64,000 nucleotides of DNA from Atopobium sp. ICM42b (GCA_000564995.1 JDFH01000020.1:43820-107819); one strand, 5' to 3'; counted from the stretch's first letter, positions 1-10,258 are shown. Notes: generated from the letters alone by a model not told the origin. Translations and numbers: made by a program.

Positions 1-2473
1 AGGTCCCCTTTTCTAGTTCAACAATCAACTCTAATAAAACAAGCCCCTTCTTACCTGGTGACATTTGTTTCAAATCGTCACCCTCATTTTTTACTACATA
101 ATGGATGTTATACCAATCATCAGATAGGACATTGACTAAGTCACGACTATTAATACCTTGACGCAGTTTAATCTCCTTGGAGGAGACGGGATTTACTACT
201 GCATCCCAAATCTGCATCAACAACTCTTTTCTAACATTATTAAATTCATCTTCATCTAGATTTTGAAGATCAAATTTAGTTTCTTTCCTAAATCCAGCCA
301 GACTTCTAAAATTAATAAGAGCACGAAGTCTCTCGATGAAATCGTTGAACTTCCAGATCGGTTCAGCGGAAAACTCCAACTCTTCAGATAGACCGCTTGT
401 GTCGCCTTTGACCACATCGCAATAACTTATATATGCCTGTCCTCTTAAATCGTGAGCAGACAAAATAGCCTTGCAACTCTCCTCTTGTTCTTTTTGGAGT
501 TCTTCAATGCGCTTTTCCCTTTCCTGCGCAGCTTTTAAACATTCCCTTTCCTTTGCAAGCCTATCTGCCGTCTTCTTTAGTAATTCATTCTGCTCTACTT
601 TAGGCCGGAGAGTTTCAATTCTTACTTTTAACGCTATACCTTCTTTAATAGTCTCCTGCAGTTTGACATTAATGTCAGTGTTAATTTGCGCAAGCTCTTG
701 CTTCCACATAGGCTGAACAGCCGAATTAATTTTATCGACTACCTGTTGAATTTGGTCTGCAACGCTAGGTGTAAGTTGAGTTAAGTTAGAATCGTCAATA
801 AGGGACTCGCCGATTGAGAGCGTTGGTGTGGGCAATGCATTTAGACCGTTAATATCATTACTAAGCCGCTTTACTTCGCCACGTTTCTTTTCAATTTCGG
901 TTAATAATCCGGCATATTCCTCTAATTCTTCTGGCGTAACAGACGAGGTGTCCATTAGCTGTTTTACTTGCTCTTCGAGGTCGTGTACCGTCTTTTTGAA
1001 TTGAGCTGAAGTACCCTCTTTTAGGCGCTCTTGTACAAGACATCCAATTTTTTCTTTTGTATCGAAATATTTATTTATTTCTACATTAACAGTATTGTTG
1101 ATAGCTGCCAGTTTCGAATTTAGCGTTTTGTAACTAGCTTCAACTTTCTCGTTTTGAAGAAGTACGTCACCAATGAGTTTACTTGCACCCTCATTTAATT
1201 CTGGGTTATCTACAGTACGGTTGAGATATGTTTGAGGCAAATAAATTATCTGTCGTGCTTCGCCACTCAGGCCATCTTTCCAAGTAACTGTAGAATCCGC
1301 TAGCATCCGTAGCGGCTCTAGAGATGAGTGTTTTTCCTGCTCTGCTGCATAGGTCGGATTAATTGCATGAGCAAGCTGACGTATAAGAAGTGATTTACCT
1401 GTAGATCTACCGCCAATTATGCAGGTCAGTCCCTCATTGAATACAACTTTCCTGCCTTTATAGTCTTCGCCATTAAGCGTTATTGACTCAATTATTCGAT
1501 GCGGGTCAGGAGCTGATGGGATGTATTTACCGATGTGCACCCTATCCTTAGGCTCGCACAGCACCTGTAATAAGCCCTCAAACGAAGTGTCGGCCTTTAT
1601 CCAGCAATAGCGACGTTCAGAAGGCTCAAACATGCGATCAAAACTATGAGCATCCGATCCCCAAATACAAGGCTTAATGGAGCCAAACTCTTTAATTCGA
1701 TCTTCTTCTTCGCCTTCTGCAAGTGCCCACTTGCGGGTTGCCTCATTCGATGTGAGATAGAAGTTGGACTGGTAATAGATACTCTTTCTTCTAAGGTAAT
1801 CTCTTCCATTCCATGGCACTTCTGCGAGATTCTCATCTACCGCAGTGGCAACTGCATACGAATCTTTAAAGTCATCACATGACTCCAGTAATTTGTGGAC
1901 TTCCTCATAGCTGATAGAAACATGCTTTAGACCAAGAGAATAGTCGTCTCCCTTTCCACCATTATTCTCTCTGACAGTCTTTCCTATTTTTTCGATTCCC
2001 TCATGAGTGAGTGGTTGCACACCTGGACTCACCTTAACCGTTAACTGATGCAAAAAGCTTTGTTCTATTGTTGTTGGATCAATTTCGTTGGAAAACAAGA
2101 CATGGATATCAATATTCTTTCTCCCTGAGTTCGTGCCTTCAATAAACGTATCGTGGCGTAACTCGATATTGGGAAACACAAAAATCTCTTTAATTCGATG
2201 TCGTATGTCCTCATCGGGAAAGAGCTCAGCAAGCTTTTCGTCATTATCGAGATAGTTATTTTTTAAGCACTTGTAACCGTCAATGGAAAAGTAATCCGTT
2301 ATACCGATTGCATAAACATCTTTTTCCAGAGCCTTTGAGAATAAAACTTGAACGTATTTATCAAAATCTTTAGGTTCCTCAGCGTTGCATCCAAATTTAT
2401 TGTTAAGAATCGAGTACGGAGTATGTACATGAAAATCCCACTTGCGCCAAATTGATCCATACGGACTGTTCAT
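1..2473 (-). CDS. trlF: TrlF-like PHP/AAA ATPase, 3' end outside window
   Basis: About 824 N-terminal residues are present; the frame is open to the left edge. The start is ATG at 2473 preceded by GAGG. Residues 13-21 read DFHVHTPYS, the first metal-binding motif of PHP phosphoesterases (H15, H17), followed by ITDYFSIDGY. A Walker A motif, GGRSTGKS, lies at about 353-361 (Lys360). A long Glu/Lys/Gln-rich stretch encoded at about 480-1200 looks like an SMC-type coiled coil. The last visible residues (SPGKKGLVLLEL) fit the start of the second ATPase lobe, so Walker B lies beyond the edge. PHP plus coiled-coil ATPase is the TrlF family, often found in defence islands; the substrate is unknown. 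It follows the helicase gene by 124 bp on the same strand and is probably co-transcribed with it. Confidence 0.8.
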   Translation of the reverse strand, partial: MNSPYGSIWRKWDFHVHTPYSILNNKFGCNAEEPKDFDKYVQVLFSKALEKDVYAIGITDYFSIDGYKCLKNNYLDNDEKLAELFPDEDIRHRIKEIFVFPNIELRHDTFIEGTNSGRKNIDIHVLFSNEIDPTTIEQSFLHQLTVKVSPGVQPLTHEGIEKIGKTVRENNGGKGDDYSLGLKHVSISYEEVHKLLESCDDFKDSYAVATAVDENLAEVPWNGRDYLRRKSIYYQSNFYLTSNEATRKWALAEGEEEDRIKEFGSIKPCIWGSDAHSFDRMFEPSERRYCWIKADTSFEGLLQVLCEPKDRVHIGKYIPSAPDPHRIIESITLNGEDYKGRKVVFNEGLTCIIGGRSTGKSLLIRQLAHAINPTYAAEQEKHSSLEPLRMLADSTVTWKDGLSGEARQIIYLPQTYLNRTVDNPELNEGASKLIGDVLLQNEKVEASYKTLNSKLAAINNTVNVEINKYFDTKEKIGCLVQERLKEGTSAQFKKTVHDLEEQVKQLMDTSSVTPEELEEYAGLLTEIEKKRGEVKRLSNDINGLNALPTPTLSIGESLIDDSNLTQLTPSVADQIQQVVDKINSAVQPMWKQELAQINTDINVKLQETIKEGIALKVRIETLRPKVEQNELLKKTADRLAKERECLKAAQEREKRIEELQKEQEESCKAILSAHDLRGQAYISYCDVVKGDTSGLSEELEFSAEPIWKFNDFIERLRALINFRSLAGFRKETKFDLQNLDEDEFNNVRKELLMQIWDAVVNPVSSKEIKLRQGINSRDLVNVLSDDWYNIHYVVKNEGDDLKQMSPGKKGLVLLELIVELEKGT

Positions 2474-2597
2474 ATTCCTCGCCCCTGTTCCATGAGATTA
2501 TCTTTCTTACTTCTTCATATTTTCAGCCTGCTCAAATACTTTCTAAAGCAAGCACATAAGCCCTCTAACGACTAAAAGTTCCATAGAACGGTTGCGT

Positions 2598-5500
2598 TCA
2601 CAGCTTCCCTCCAAACGCTTGTTCAACGAACTCAGCAAGCTTTCCTTCCTTAGCCAGCTCGGCAGAGTCTGCCTTCACGAAGTTCGTGTCACAGCCGCCT
2701 CCTACCTCACCGTTCGCACCCAGAATGTAGTTCGTTGCTATCTTGTAGATGATCTCGGTCGGCGCAATACCAAAGACCTGCTCTTCCAGGATGTGATTAA
2801 GTCTAGTTCGGTCATTCGGGAAAAGGTCACACATCTTTTCACTGTTAAACAAACGCTTTATAACCTCGGTAATGTAGAGACCACTCTTCATGTAGAGGTC
2901 AGCGAAGGTGTGATCAGGGTCGTCAAAGCAGCCTGGGTTTTCTTGCTCGAACAAGTCAACCATCTTCACAACCACTGCTCGAGGCGTGAAAATCTGGTTA
3001 GTCTTCTGCGGTGGCACGTAGTCGAAGATATCCTCGTCCTGACTGTCATCAAAGTAGTTGGCAAGCTTTCCGCGCAGGCTGATGAACTCGTGCACCGAGT
3101 CATCAAAAACAACGGGATCAAAAAGTTGTCCCTCAAAGTGAACTGTTTCTCCACTCTCGGGGTCGGTAACATCTCCTCCGTCGCGCAGCAAGCAGAACTG
3201 CTCCACAGTCACGCTTGTTACCTCGAAGAATACATCCTCTGGAATTATCTGATCAAAGTGGGCAAGCGTCGTATCTTCGTCACCGTAAGCCATCAGGAAC
3301 GACGGGATTGTGCGAGAGAATCCACGCAGGTGGTCGCGAATACTACCTTCAATGGTTTGCTTCTTGTTCTCCCTCTTGGCAGTTTCCACTTCGCGAACTA
3401 CAGTCTCGCCAGCACTCTTTACCAGTTCATCGCAAGAATCCTTAAGGTTCTCAACGAGGCTCTGTCGCGCGTTCTCAATCCTTTTATCGTGGGCTCGGTT
3501 AATCTCATCAGCTTCTTCCTGCGTCTGAGCAAGGTCAAGCTGACTTGCTCGTTCCTTCTCGATGCGATTCCTCTCGATGGTAAAATTACCCACCTCTCGG
3601 TGAAGTCTGATGTCTACATCCGCCTTGATGCGACGCTCTACCTTTTTCTGCTGGGAGGAGCGGAATTCATCGCCATATTTCTCATTCGCTGCCTCCACAA
3701 GAGGTTTGGCAATACTGTCCGAGAAGATCGACTGCAAATTATCAAGGAACACGTCATCAGAGTCACCGTCCTCATCAACAATAATGGTGTCGATAACATC
3801 ATCGAGCTCATCTGCAATGGAGCTGTAGACTTTTTCTCCAAATATGCCATTGGCGAGACCTATCACCTGTTCCTGTGGAATCTCCACCTCGCCGTTTTCA
3901 TTAAGATTAAGCTCGTCTGCCGTGTCCTCACGGACACCAAGTTCCTTGTTGGGAGCCTTATAGGGCTCAAGTTTTTGCAGCACATTGAGTACCTCGGCGG
4001 GTGCACGGAAGATGTTCGAGATGTTCTGGAAGAGGAAGTCACTCATGAAGCCGCGACGCACCACCTCACGCGAACGGATCTTGCGTGGAATAGAGAGTAC
4101 GCGCTCAGCATCGAGCTCAACCATCTCGCCGTTCTCGTCCTCGCCGATAACCGGGAAGAAATTGAGCAGCGTCCTCACGCGCTGCTTGCGGTCATCTGCG
4201 GTGCCACCACCTGAAGCAGTATCAGTGTAGAGGTCGTTCGCAAACTCCTCGAAGATGGTAAGCGTGCGAGCGGGGTCAAAGTCGAAAACATATGCGTTCT
4301 CTTTACGTAGGAACTTCCCGTTCCTGTTGAACAGACATGGATTCTGCGCACGAAAAGCCGCTTGCATGTAAAGTGCAGGACTCTTCATATTGGAAAGCAT
4401 GAGTACTGCTGTCCATTCAGGAATAGTAACGCCGGTAGTAAGTTGTCCCACCGAGAGTGTGATGGTGTAATCGTGTTCGGCTATGGCTTTGCAGACCTTG
4501 TCAAAGGCTTGAGCACTCACCTCATCGTCGTCCAGTTTACCGTCGCCTGCCGCAAGTACGATTTCGTAGTCTCTGAAGACAGGATGTTGTTTCAGTTTCT
4601 TCGCAAGCGCTTTAGCCGAATCCACTCGGTTGAGCATCCAGAGCGTGTGGCGCAGCTCGTCTCTAAGCTCGGATGTGGAAAACGGAAACTTCTTCTGTGT
4701 GGTAAGTGCGTCCAAAAAGCGGTTAACGTCATCGTTGTGCAGAAAATAGCCATTTTCGTTGGTAGCAAAGAACTCGTTTAGATCGAAGGTATACTCAACG
4801 TTCTCTCCGTCGATGTCTATGCCACGTTTAATTTCCCCTGCCACAATGTCGGACATCTGGTAAGTGAACATGTTAAGACGCGGAAGCTCTGCGTAGGGGT
4901 TTGGAAGTTCAGGGTTATCCCAATCTTTCTTGGCCTTCTGTTCGTCGGCGTAAGTCCAGTTGAAAATTGCATCCTCAGGGAACTTCTCATTAGCAATCGC
5001 TTTAAAGGGTGTACCTGAGAGATGCAAGGTGAACTTACGCTTAATGTGATCAAATGCCACATCAGTCTTGAAAGTATCTACACCCTCATGAGCCTCATCA
5101 ATAATAAGAACATCCCACTCAAGTTCTGCTACATGGGCAAGCTTGTCATACTTTCCACCAAAATCAATAGCACCTTTAAGATCTTGCAGGCTCACGAATT
5201 CAATAAAGCCCTTAGGAACACCGTTATTGAACCCTTTTCGATACTGCTCACGAGAAAGACAATATGGCTTTCCTTGAAGTGTGCTTATAGAACTGATAAA
5301 TGCTAACCCGGACTCAAACCCGACAAACTTTACATAGTCGTCGTACCAGGAATTTGCAATAGCAGGACGATTAGTAACAATAAGGATCTTTTGTGCACCG
5401 ATACGCTTACAAAAGTCGTACGAAGTAAGGGTCTTTCCGAAGCGAGGTTTAGCGTTCCATAGAAACTCACCACGCTCGTGAAGGTGTGCGTAATCGACCG

Positions 5501-5924
5501 TTTTTTCCGAAGCCCTCTCCTGCTCATCGCGCAGTCGATATTCAACGGGTGCAAGCGCATCGCCAACAATTCCATGATTTTCACGAAACTCATAAAAGCG
5601 CTGATGAGCAGGAGAGGGCTCTATTTCAAACCACTCAGTTCCTGGTTTGCTAACAATATCAAGCCTGCGAAGATAACCGTGAAAGTCAGTATCGTGAAAA
5701 GTCTCCCCTGTATCCTCATAAGTAGCATTTCCATGCCATTCAAGCTTGTATTCCACGTCTGCAGTGTGCATCTGCTGCTTAAGGCGTGTATCAACATTCT
5801 GCTCTGTATAGCCGATTTTGGTCCAACCATTATGGCGAGCAATCTCGGGCGTCGTATAAGCATAAATCTGTGGTAGTGCTGGATGTGATGTATTTACAAG
5901 CTTACTGATATCGGTGACGGACAT
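2598..5924 (-). CDS. GIY-YIG / DEAH helicase with C-terminal half-methylase
   Basis: 1108 residues. The N-terminus is a GIY-YIG (T5orf172-type) fold: YAY at 21-23, KIGYT at 36-40, Arg47 in the usual catalytic position and TEWFEI around 96-101. A superfamily 2 helicase follows: motif I AKPRFGKT (Lys164), DEAH near 275, HLSGTPF near 300. The last ~140 residues look like the SAM-binding half of an N6-adenine methylase (QIFTPRAVV near 976, degenerate motif I FADLYMKSGLYI near 1007) but end before any NPPY motif. It starts 2 bp after the methylase stop, so the two form one transcription unit and probably one restriction-modification complex: GIY-YIG nuclease, DNA translocase, and DNA recognition shared with the partner. 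Nuclease activity is inferred from the fold only. Confidence 0.75.
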   Translation of the reverse strand: MSVTDISKLVNTSHPALPQIYAYTTPEIARHNGWTKIGYTEQNVDTRLKQQMHTADVEYKLEWHGNATYEDTGETFHDTDFHGYLRRLDIVSKPGTEWFEIEPSPAHQRFYEFRENHGIVGDALAPVEYRLRDEQERASEKTVDYAHLHERGEFLWNAKPRFGKTLTSYDFCKRIGAQKILIVTNRPAIANSWYDDYVKFVGFESGLAFISSISTLQGKPYCLSREQYRKGFNNGVPKGFIEFVSLQDLKGAIDFGGKYDKLAHVAELEWDVLIIDEAHEGVDTFKTDVAFDHIKRKFTLHLSGTPFKAIANEKFPEDAIFNWTYADEQKAKKDWDNPELPNPYAELPRLNMFTYQMSDIVAGEIKRGIDIDGENVEYTFDLNEFFATNENGYFLHNDDVNRFLDALTTQKKFPFSTSELRDELRHTLWMLNRVDSAKALAKKLKQHPVFRDYEIVLAAGDGKLDDDEVSAQAFDKVCKAIAEHDYTITLSVGQLTTGVTIPEWTAVLMLSNMKSPALYMQAAFRAQNPCLFNRNGKFLRKENAYVFDFDPARTLTIFEEFANDLYTDTASGGGTADDRKQRVRTLLNFFPVIGEDENGEMVELDAERVLSIPRKIRSREVVRRGFMSDFLFQNISNIFRAPAEVLNVLQKLEPYKAPNKELGVREDTADELNLNENGEVEIPQEQVIGLANGIFGEKVYSSIADELDDVIDTIIVDEDGDSDDVFLDNLQSIFSDSIAKPLVEAANEKYGDEFRSSQQKKVERRIKADVDIRLHREVGNFTIERNRIEKERASQLDLAQTQEEADEINRAHDKRIENARQSLVENLKDSCDELVKSAGETVVREVETAKRENKKQTIEGSIRDHLRGFSRTIPSFLMAYGDEDTTLAHFDQIIPEDVFFEVTSVTVEQFCLLRDGGDVTDPESGETVHFEGQLFDPVVFDDSVHEFISLRGKLANYFDDSQDEDIFDYVPPQKTNQIFTPRAVVVKMVDLFEQENPGCFDDPDHTFADLYMKSGLYITEVIKRLFNSEKMCDLFPNDRTRLNHILEEQVFGIAPTEIIYKIATNYILGANGEVGGGCDTNFVKADSAELAKEGKLAEFVEQAFGGKL

Positions 5925-5926
5925 GA

Positions 5927-8002
5927 CTAATTCATCTCCTTCACGTGGGATTCAATGAAGTCGATTTCTTCTTTACTTAGTCCGTACTTCGCGTAAAGTT
6001 GCTTGTCAATCTCGGAGATAGACTTTGACCAGTCGATATCAGAGCCTTCAGTAAAATCCTGAAGAGGGATAAGGCGCCATACTGGTCGAGTATTATGTTG
6101 AGTAACTTTAAGGATTCCCAACATAGCGCGAGCAAATTTTGTTTTTATGTATTTAAGAATCGCCTCTGCTTCTTGCTTTGTATCAACTGCACCCACAGCA
6201 AGAAAAGTTTCAGTGAAGCCAATTGAAGGCATGCCGATTAGCGGTGTAGAAAGTGTTTCTCCTAAAGCACCACTTCCATTTGCTTCAGGAACCATTACTT
6301 TCCACTTGTTCAAATTATGATTCTTAGCGAGATAGTCTTTTCGCATCCAGCGATACTGTCTCTTTCCATGCGAGATGCCAAATATTTGAACATATTCACG
6401 TTGTTCATCGGGCTTTTCACAGGTAAAGAGCTTGGGAAATCTATCAAAAGAGCTTGAGAGAATACGACTATCAGTAATCTTTTTCATCTCTTCGGGCTCT
6501 TCGTCATATACCCGCTGTGAGAACCTATAAAGTCCACGGTTAGACACAATTGAATCTAATCCTACAAAATTTTTAGCGTTTACCTTCTGATAAATATTCG
6601 AAAGTTCAACAAACGGAATAAAGGTTTCTATTGGTCCTAAATTGCGTGTTGCATCACGCAAAGAGACTACGACTCCACCTTTAATGTCGGTATTGATAAA
6701 TACTTTAGAAGAATCCGCTTCGTAATATAGCACCTTAAAATGTGGGTCATTAAGTTTCTTTTCATTCCATTGCTTCGGGGTTCCACCTGCATTAACCAAA
6801 AAGCGTGCAGGAGTTATTAACTCAACTCGTTCAGAAACTTCTTCGGCGGCATCCATAAAAATGTTATATACAGGTTTTGCATATGATTTATTTCCATCAT
6901 CAGTAAATTCCTCCTGATATGGAGGATTACCGATTACCGCATAAAACTTCCTGTCCATAGAACATGCCTTGCCTTTCATAACTTGGAATTCGAAAGGTTC
7001 ATTTTCTTGCCAGTCATATATGATGCAGAAGGGTATCGTTTTGCCAAATTCCTCTTCTTTTTCTTCTTGAGTTGATTTGTCAAAGGATGCTTCATCTAAA
7101 AGGTCAAATAATGAGGGTTGCAGTGGTTCTGGCGCAGGCTCCTCATATCCGAAGAGAGTCGACTGCGCGACAGCATCCATCTTGTTGGTAGGTACTGCAC
7201 ACGTAAAACCATTCATCTGCCAGAAATTCCACGACACAATCCATGCCGCCTGATCCAATTCATCGTCTGTTATACCCATGCCCCAGCGCTCACGCAGATG
7301 CTCGCAAAACGTCTCGAACACGTTAATACGCGCAAGGAGCAAGTTATCACCCTGGTATTCGAAACCATAGGAGGCTTTGAGGGCACAGATTGCCCATTTC
7401 ACCCACTCGCGACGGGACTTGGTTTTTTTACTCACTACGAGGAGCTTGCGATCGAGAAACCCAATGCGCTTATCTACAGGTAACACATCACCAGTAACAG
7501 AATCGTAGCGGGAGCACACAAAAGGAGCTTCGCCACAGGTAATCTCTAGACGTGGGCTCTCAACATAAGCACGCCAACCGTATCCTCTTTTTTTGGGAAA
7601 GACAATTGGCTCCTGAGTGATGTGCCATGCTTGATTATCTTCTCTATTGAAAACATTTCGTCTACTGAACCAGACAGCGTCGATATCGTTATTCATCTGA
7701 TTACAAAGCCAGGAAGGTGTAAATACCTCGGCACGAGACTTTGTTCGCTTGGATTGATGTTCTTGTTCCTTGGCAATACGAGGCTTGATAACACCTGAGG
7801 AGAGACCGGTGATTTTCTCGACAGTAATCTCGTCGTCACCCATATATCCCTCGCCGAGCGCTTCATATTCATTATCTGCCCAGATAATATTACGACCGGT
7901 GGTGCGATCTTGAAGAAGTGTCTCTAGAATCCGTGTTGGATATCGAGAGTCAAAGCTCTCGATGAAGCCAGAACCTATAGTATGTTGTCCATTGGATTCC
8001 AC
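5927..8002 (-). CDS. Eco57I-like N6-adenine DNA methylase
   Basis: 691 residues starting at GTG 8002; an in-frame stop two codons upstream rules out a longer N-terminus. Methylase landmarks: AEVFTPSWLCNQM near residue 92 (motif X position), LEITCGEAPF near 155 where motif I is expected (non-canonical), and IGNPPYQE near 355, the catalytic NPPY of adenine-N6 methylases. The C-terminal half should hold target recognition. It would methylate adenines in a specific site to protect host DNA. First gene of the operon, directly followed by the GIY-YIG/helicase gene. Grouping with Eco57I-type enzymes rests on the NPPY context; a type ISP or BREX-like relative is possible. Confidence 0.75.
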   Translation of the reverse strand: MESNGQHTIGSGFIESFDSRYPTRILETLLQDRTTGRNIIWADNEYEALGEGYMGDDEITVEKITGLSSGVIKPRIAKEQEHQSKRTKSRAEVFTPSWLCNQMNNDIDAVWFSRRNVFNREDNQAWHITQEPIVFPKKRGYGWRAYVESPRLEITCGEAPFVCSRYDSVTGDVLPVDKRIGFLDRKLLVVSKKTKSRREWVKWAICALKASYGFEYQGDNLLLARINVFETFCEHLRERWGMGITDDELDQAAWIVSWNFWQMNGFTCAVPTNKMDAVAQSTLFGYEEPAPEPLQPSLFDLLDEASFDKSTQEEKEEEFGKTIPFCIIYDWQENEPFEFQVMKGKACSMDRKFYAVIGNPPYQEEFTDDGNKSYAKPVYNIFMDAAEEVSERVELITPARFLVNAGGTPKQWNEKKLNDPHFKVLYYEADSSKVFINTDIKGGVVVSLRDATRNLGPIETFIPFVELSNIYQKVNAKNFVGLDSIVSNRGLYRFSQRVYDEEPEEMKKITDSRILSSSFDRFPKLFTCEKPDEQREYVQIFGISHGKRQYRWMRKDYLAKNHNLNKWKVMVPEANGSGALGETLSTPLIGMPSIGFTETFLAVGAVDTKQEAEAILKYIKTKFARAMLGILKVTQHNTRPVWRLIPLQDFTEGSDIDWSKSISEIDKQLYAKYGLSKEEIDFIESHVKEMN

Positions 8003-8691
8003 TGTTTACTGCTCTTTCTTCATGAGAACTTTGATAATGCACATATTTATAAAAATACCGAACAAATGTCACGCAAATTTGAGGTCTTTTATCGCGCTCC
8101 CTTGAGGCTTCTTGGTGTGCATGTGCGAATGGTGATCATGTCACCGACAACAAGCTATTCCAGCAACACAGCCTTGACATCATCACTACTTACAAGCTCC
8201 GAATACTTAAACTCATGTATCTGTCTTTAATGAAATTCAAATGTGATTACATTTTACAGCAACACATTTACACATGAGCTAATTTCTGTCATATGCAGTA
8301 GAAATCAAGCTTTAGGCGATCTGCTCTTCTCATACACACAACTCACGAAATAGTGTTTAACAACTTCGGAGGAGATCAATTGCATCATACTTTCGCTTTG
8401 ATGGCATATCTTTTCATCCGAATCTCACAACTAATGAACTTATAGAGTAAATCCAGGTGCAGACGGTTGAAGAAAAGAGGCCGCAGATCAGATTTCTAGA
8501 CTTTTTGATTGGTTATTATTAGTAATATTAACGCTCAAATCAAAATCTTAATCCAATAATTGAATTTCCAAGTCCAAATGTAGCTGTGGCATTCACACTC
8601 AAAGACAGCCAAAACAGTTAAACAAAGTGGATTGATGGTAACAGCAATCCTCTACACTTGTTATATATAAAAAATTTTAACTAAGTTTCTA
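8003..8691. other. AT-rich intergenic region upstream of defence operon
   Basis: About 690 bp without a convincing gene. It must hold the promoter of the defence operon on the minus strand and is clearly AT-richer than the surroundings. No tandem repeat, terminator or RNA gene was recognised. A short stop-interrupted frame on the minus strand (8101-8230) could be a gene remnant but cannot be assigned. Confidence 0.5.
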
Positions 8692-8985
8692 CTACTCCCT
8701 TGTACCCGTAAACACAAAGTCTCGGTTAGCAATGTGGGCGATGCCTTGGATGGTGTCGCCCTCAACGGAGCCGCCGACGGCAAAGATAACGGGACCCACA
8801 AAAGACTCAAGCTTGCCACCAAAGGTAAACGAGTTGTCGGTAACCTTGCCGTTCTCAATATCAATCTGGACACCCATAGCAGTCAGAGAGCCAGTGAGTT
8901 TCTCGCCAGAGGTGATGAGGACAGCGGTACCCTCTTTGGCTCCAACGGGAGAATCCATTTGAATCTTGTATGTTCCGTCAATCAT
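8692..8985 (-). CDS. Small conserved-looking protein of unknown function
   Basis: 97 residues from ATG 8985, chosen over the upstream in-frame ATG at 9231 because GAGG sits 7 bp before it and the extension looks non-coding. No signal peptide or membrane segment. The sequence alternates short hydrophobic strands with Gly/Asp turns (MIDGTYKI, TFGGKLESFVGP, GDTIQGIAHIANRDF), suggesting an all-beta fold. I do not recognise the family. It is divergent from the 3-hydroxyacyl-CoA dehydrogenase gene, with 267 bp between the starts that should hold both promoters. Confidence 0.55.
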   Translation of the reverse strand: MIDGTYKIQMDSPVGAKEGTAVLITSGEKLTGSLTAMGVQIDIENGKVTDNSFTFGGKLESFVGPVIFAVGGSVEGDTIQGIAHIANRDFVFTGTRE

Positions 8986-9252
8986 GATGCCTCTATTCTG
9001 TCCAGGCGTCATACCTGGTGTTTTATTGGGTTGTAGCCAATGGACTGCGCTAAAACCAACTGCTTGGTACGTCTCTATTCTACCCAAGAACGATGAGGGA
9101 TAGATGTGGTTTCTCGCCAGGGGATAATTCGTAGGAATTGAATGAAAGTTGGAAATTTTCCGAACGAATGTTTGACGGAGAGTTTCTGGGGTATAGGGAC
9201 GGTAGATAAATCGCGCGGCACTTCTCGCCACGCTTGTAGAAAGGAACGTCCT

Positions 9253-10200
9253 ATGGACATTTCACAGGTTAAGAAAGTTGTAGTTGCTGGCGGCGGCGTT
9301 TTGGGCAGCCAGATTGCATTTCAGACCGCTTATCGCGGCTACGAGACCACCATTTGGCTGAGGTCCGAGGCTTCAATTGAGCGTGCTCGTCCAAAGATTG
9401 AGCACCTCAGAGAGGTGTATTTGAACACCCTCGAGGCAATGAAGACCGATCCTAAGGCTTACGCTTATGGCCTTATTGCCCAGGATGAGATTACTCCAGA
9501 GAAGCTCGACCAGCTGAAAGAGCAGGTAGAGCGCGCATATAGCAACCTCAAGCTCACTTCCGATTGGGATGAGGCTTTTGGTGACGCCGATTTTGTCATC
9601 GAGTCCGTTGCAGAGAATCCAGAGCAGAAGATTGAGTTCTATACCGAGCTGGCCAAGCACCTGCCCGAGAAGACTATTGTGGCAACTAACAGCTCAACCA
9701 TGATTCCAAGCATGTTCGCTGTAGCTACTGGTCGTCCCGAGAAGTACCTAGCACTCCACTTTGCTAACGAGATTTGGCGCAACCCAATCGGCGAGGTTAT
9801 GGGTCACGCAGGTACCGCTCAGGAGAACTTTGACATGGTCGTCGCTTTTGCAGCAAGCATCCGTATGATTCCGGTCAAGGTCCTGAAGGAGCAGCCTGGT
9901 TACCTGTTGAACTCCATGCTGGTACCTCTTCTGGTCTCCGCTGAGCAGCTCTGGGCAAACGGCGTTGGCAACGTCGAGGACATCGATAGGGCTTGGCGCA
10001 TTGGCACCGGCTCGCCAAAGGGTCCGTTCCAGATTCTGGACATCATTGGCCTGGTCACCGCATACAATGTCGCTCTGATGAACCCTGCAGCTAAGGATCC
10101 CGAGTCTGTACAGGGTCGCATTGTTGCCCAGCTCAAAGAGAAGATTGACAAGGGCGAGACCGGCGTTGCCGCTGGTAAGGGCTTCTACGAGTACAAGTAA
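9253..10200 (+). CDS. 3-hydroxyacyl-CoA dehydrogenase, NAD-binding
   Basis: 315 residues, the usual size for a single-domain-pair 3-hydroxybutyryl-CoA dehydrogenase. Start ATG 9253 follows AAGGAA; an earlier in-frame ATG at 9142 lies in the divergent promoter region. The Rossmann motif GGGVLG (13-18) binds NAD. ATNSSTMIPS and the ALHFAN...NPIGEVMG stretch match the catalytic Ser/His region of the 3HCDH family, and the C-terminal helical domain begins near QPGYLLNSM. It would oxidise or reduce 3-hydroxyacyl-CoA in short-chain fatty-acid fermentation, but no thiolase, crotonase or acyl-CoA dehydrogenase is adjacent, so the exact substrate is uncertain. A strong terminator follows. Confidence 0.85.
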   Translation: MDISQVKKVVVAGGGVLGSQIAFQTAYRGYETTIWLRSEASIERARPKIEHLREVYLNTLEAMKTDPKAYAYGLIAQDEITPEKLDQLKEQVERAYSNLKLTSDWDEAFGDADFVIESVAENPEQKIEFYTELAKHLPEKTIVATNSSTMIPSMFAVATGRPEKYLALHFANEIWRNPIGEVMGHAGTAQENFDMVVAFAASIRMIPVKVLKEQPGYLLNSMLVPLLVSAEQLWANGVGNVEDIDRAWRIGTGSPKGPFQILDIIGLVTAYNVALMNPAAKDPESVQGRIVAQLKEKIDKGETGVAAGKGFYEYK

Positions 10201-10227
10201 GGCGCGTACAGGTTGCAAGTGATTTCT

Positions 10228-10258
10228 ACCCGGCATCCATTTCGTGTGGATGCCGGGT
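10228..10258 (+). terminator. Rho-independent terminator after 3HCDH gene
   Basis: A perfect 12-bp stem, ACCCGGCATCCA / TGGATGCCGGGT, with a 7-nt loop is followed by TTCTTG. It starts 28 bp downstream of the dehydrogenase stop. Confidence 0.85.

Noticed and set aside
2592..4214. 540-codon plus-strand frame
   Set aside because: It lies wholly antisense to the helicase gene, whose protein has clear motifs; the translated sequence has no recognisable domain and no ribosome site.
8101..8230. Possible gene remnant on the minus strand
   Set aside because: Short protein-like segments occur (for example EFKYSELVSSDDVKAVLLE, then LVVGDMITIRTCTP) but stops interrupt them and no family is recognisable.
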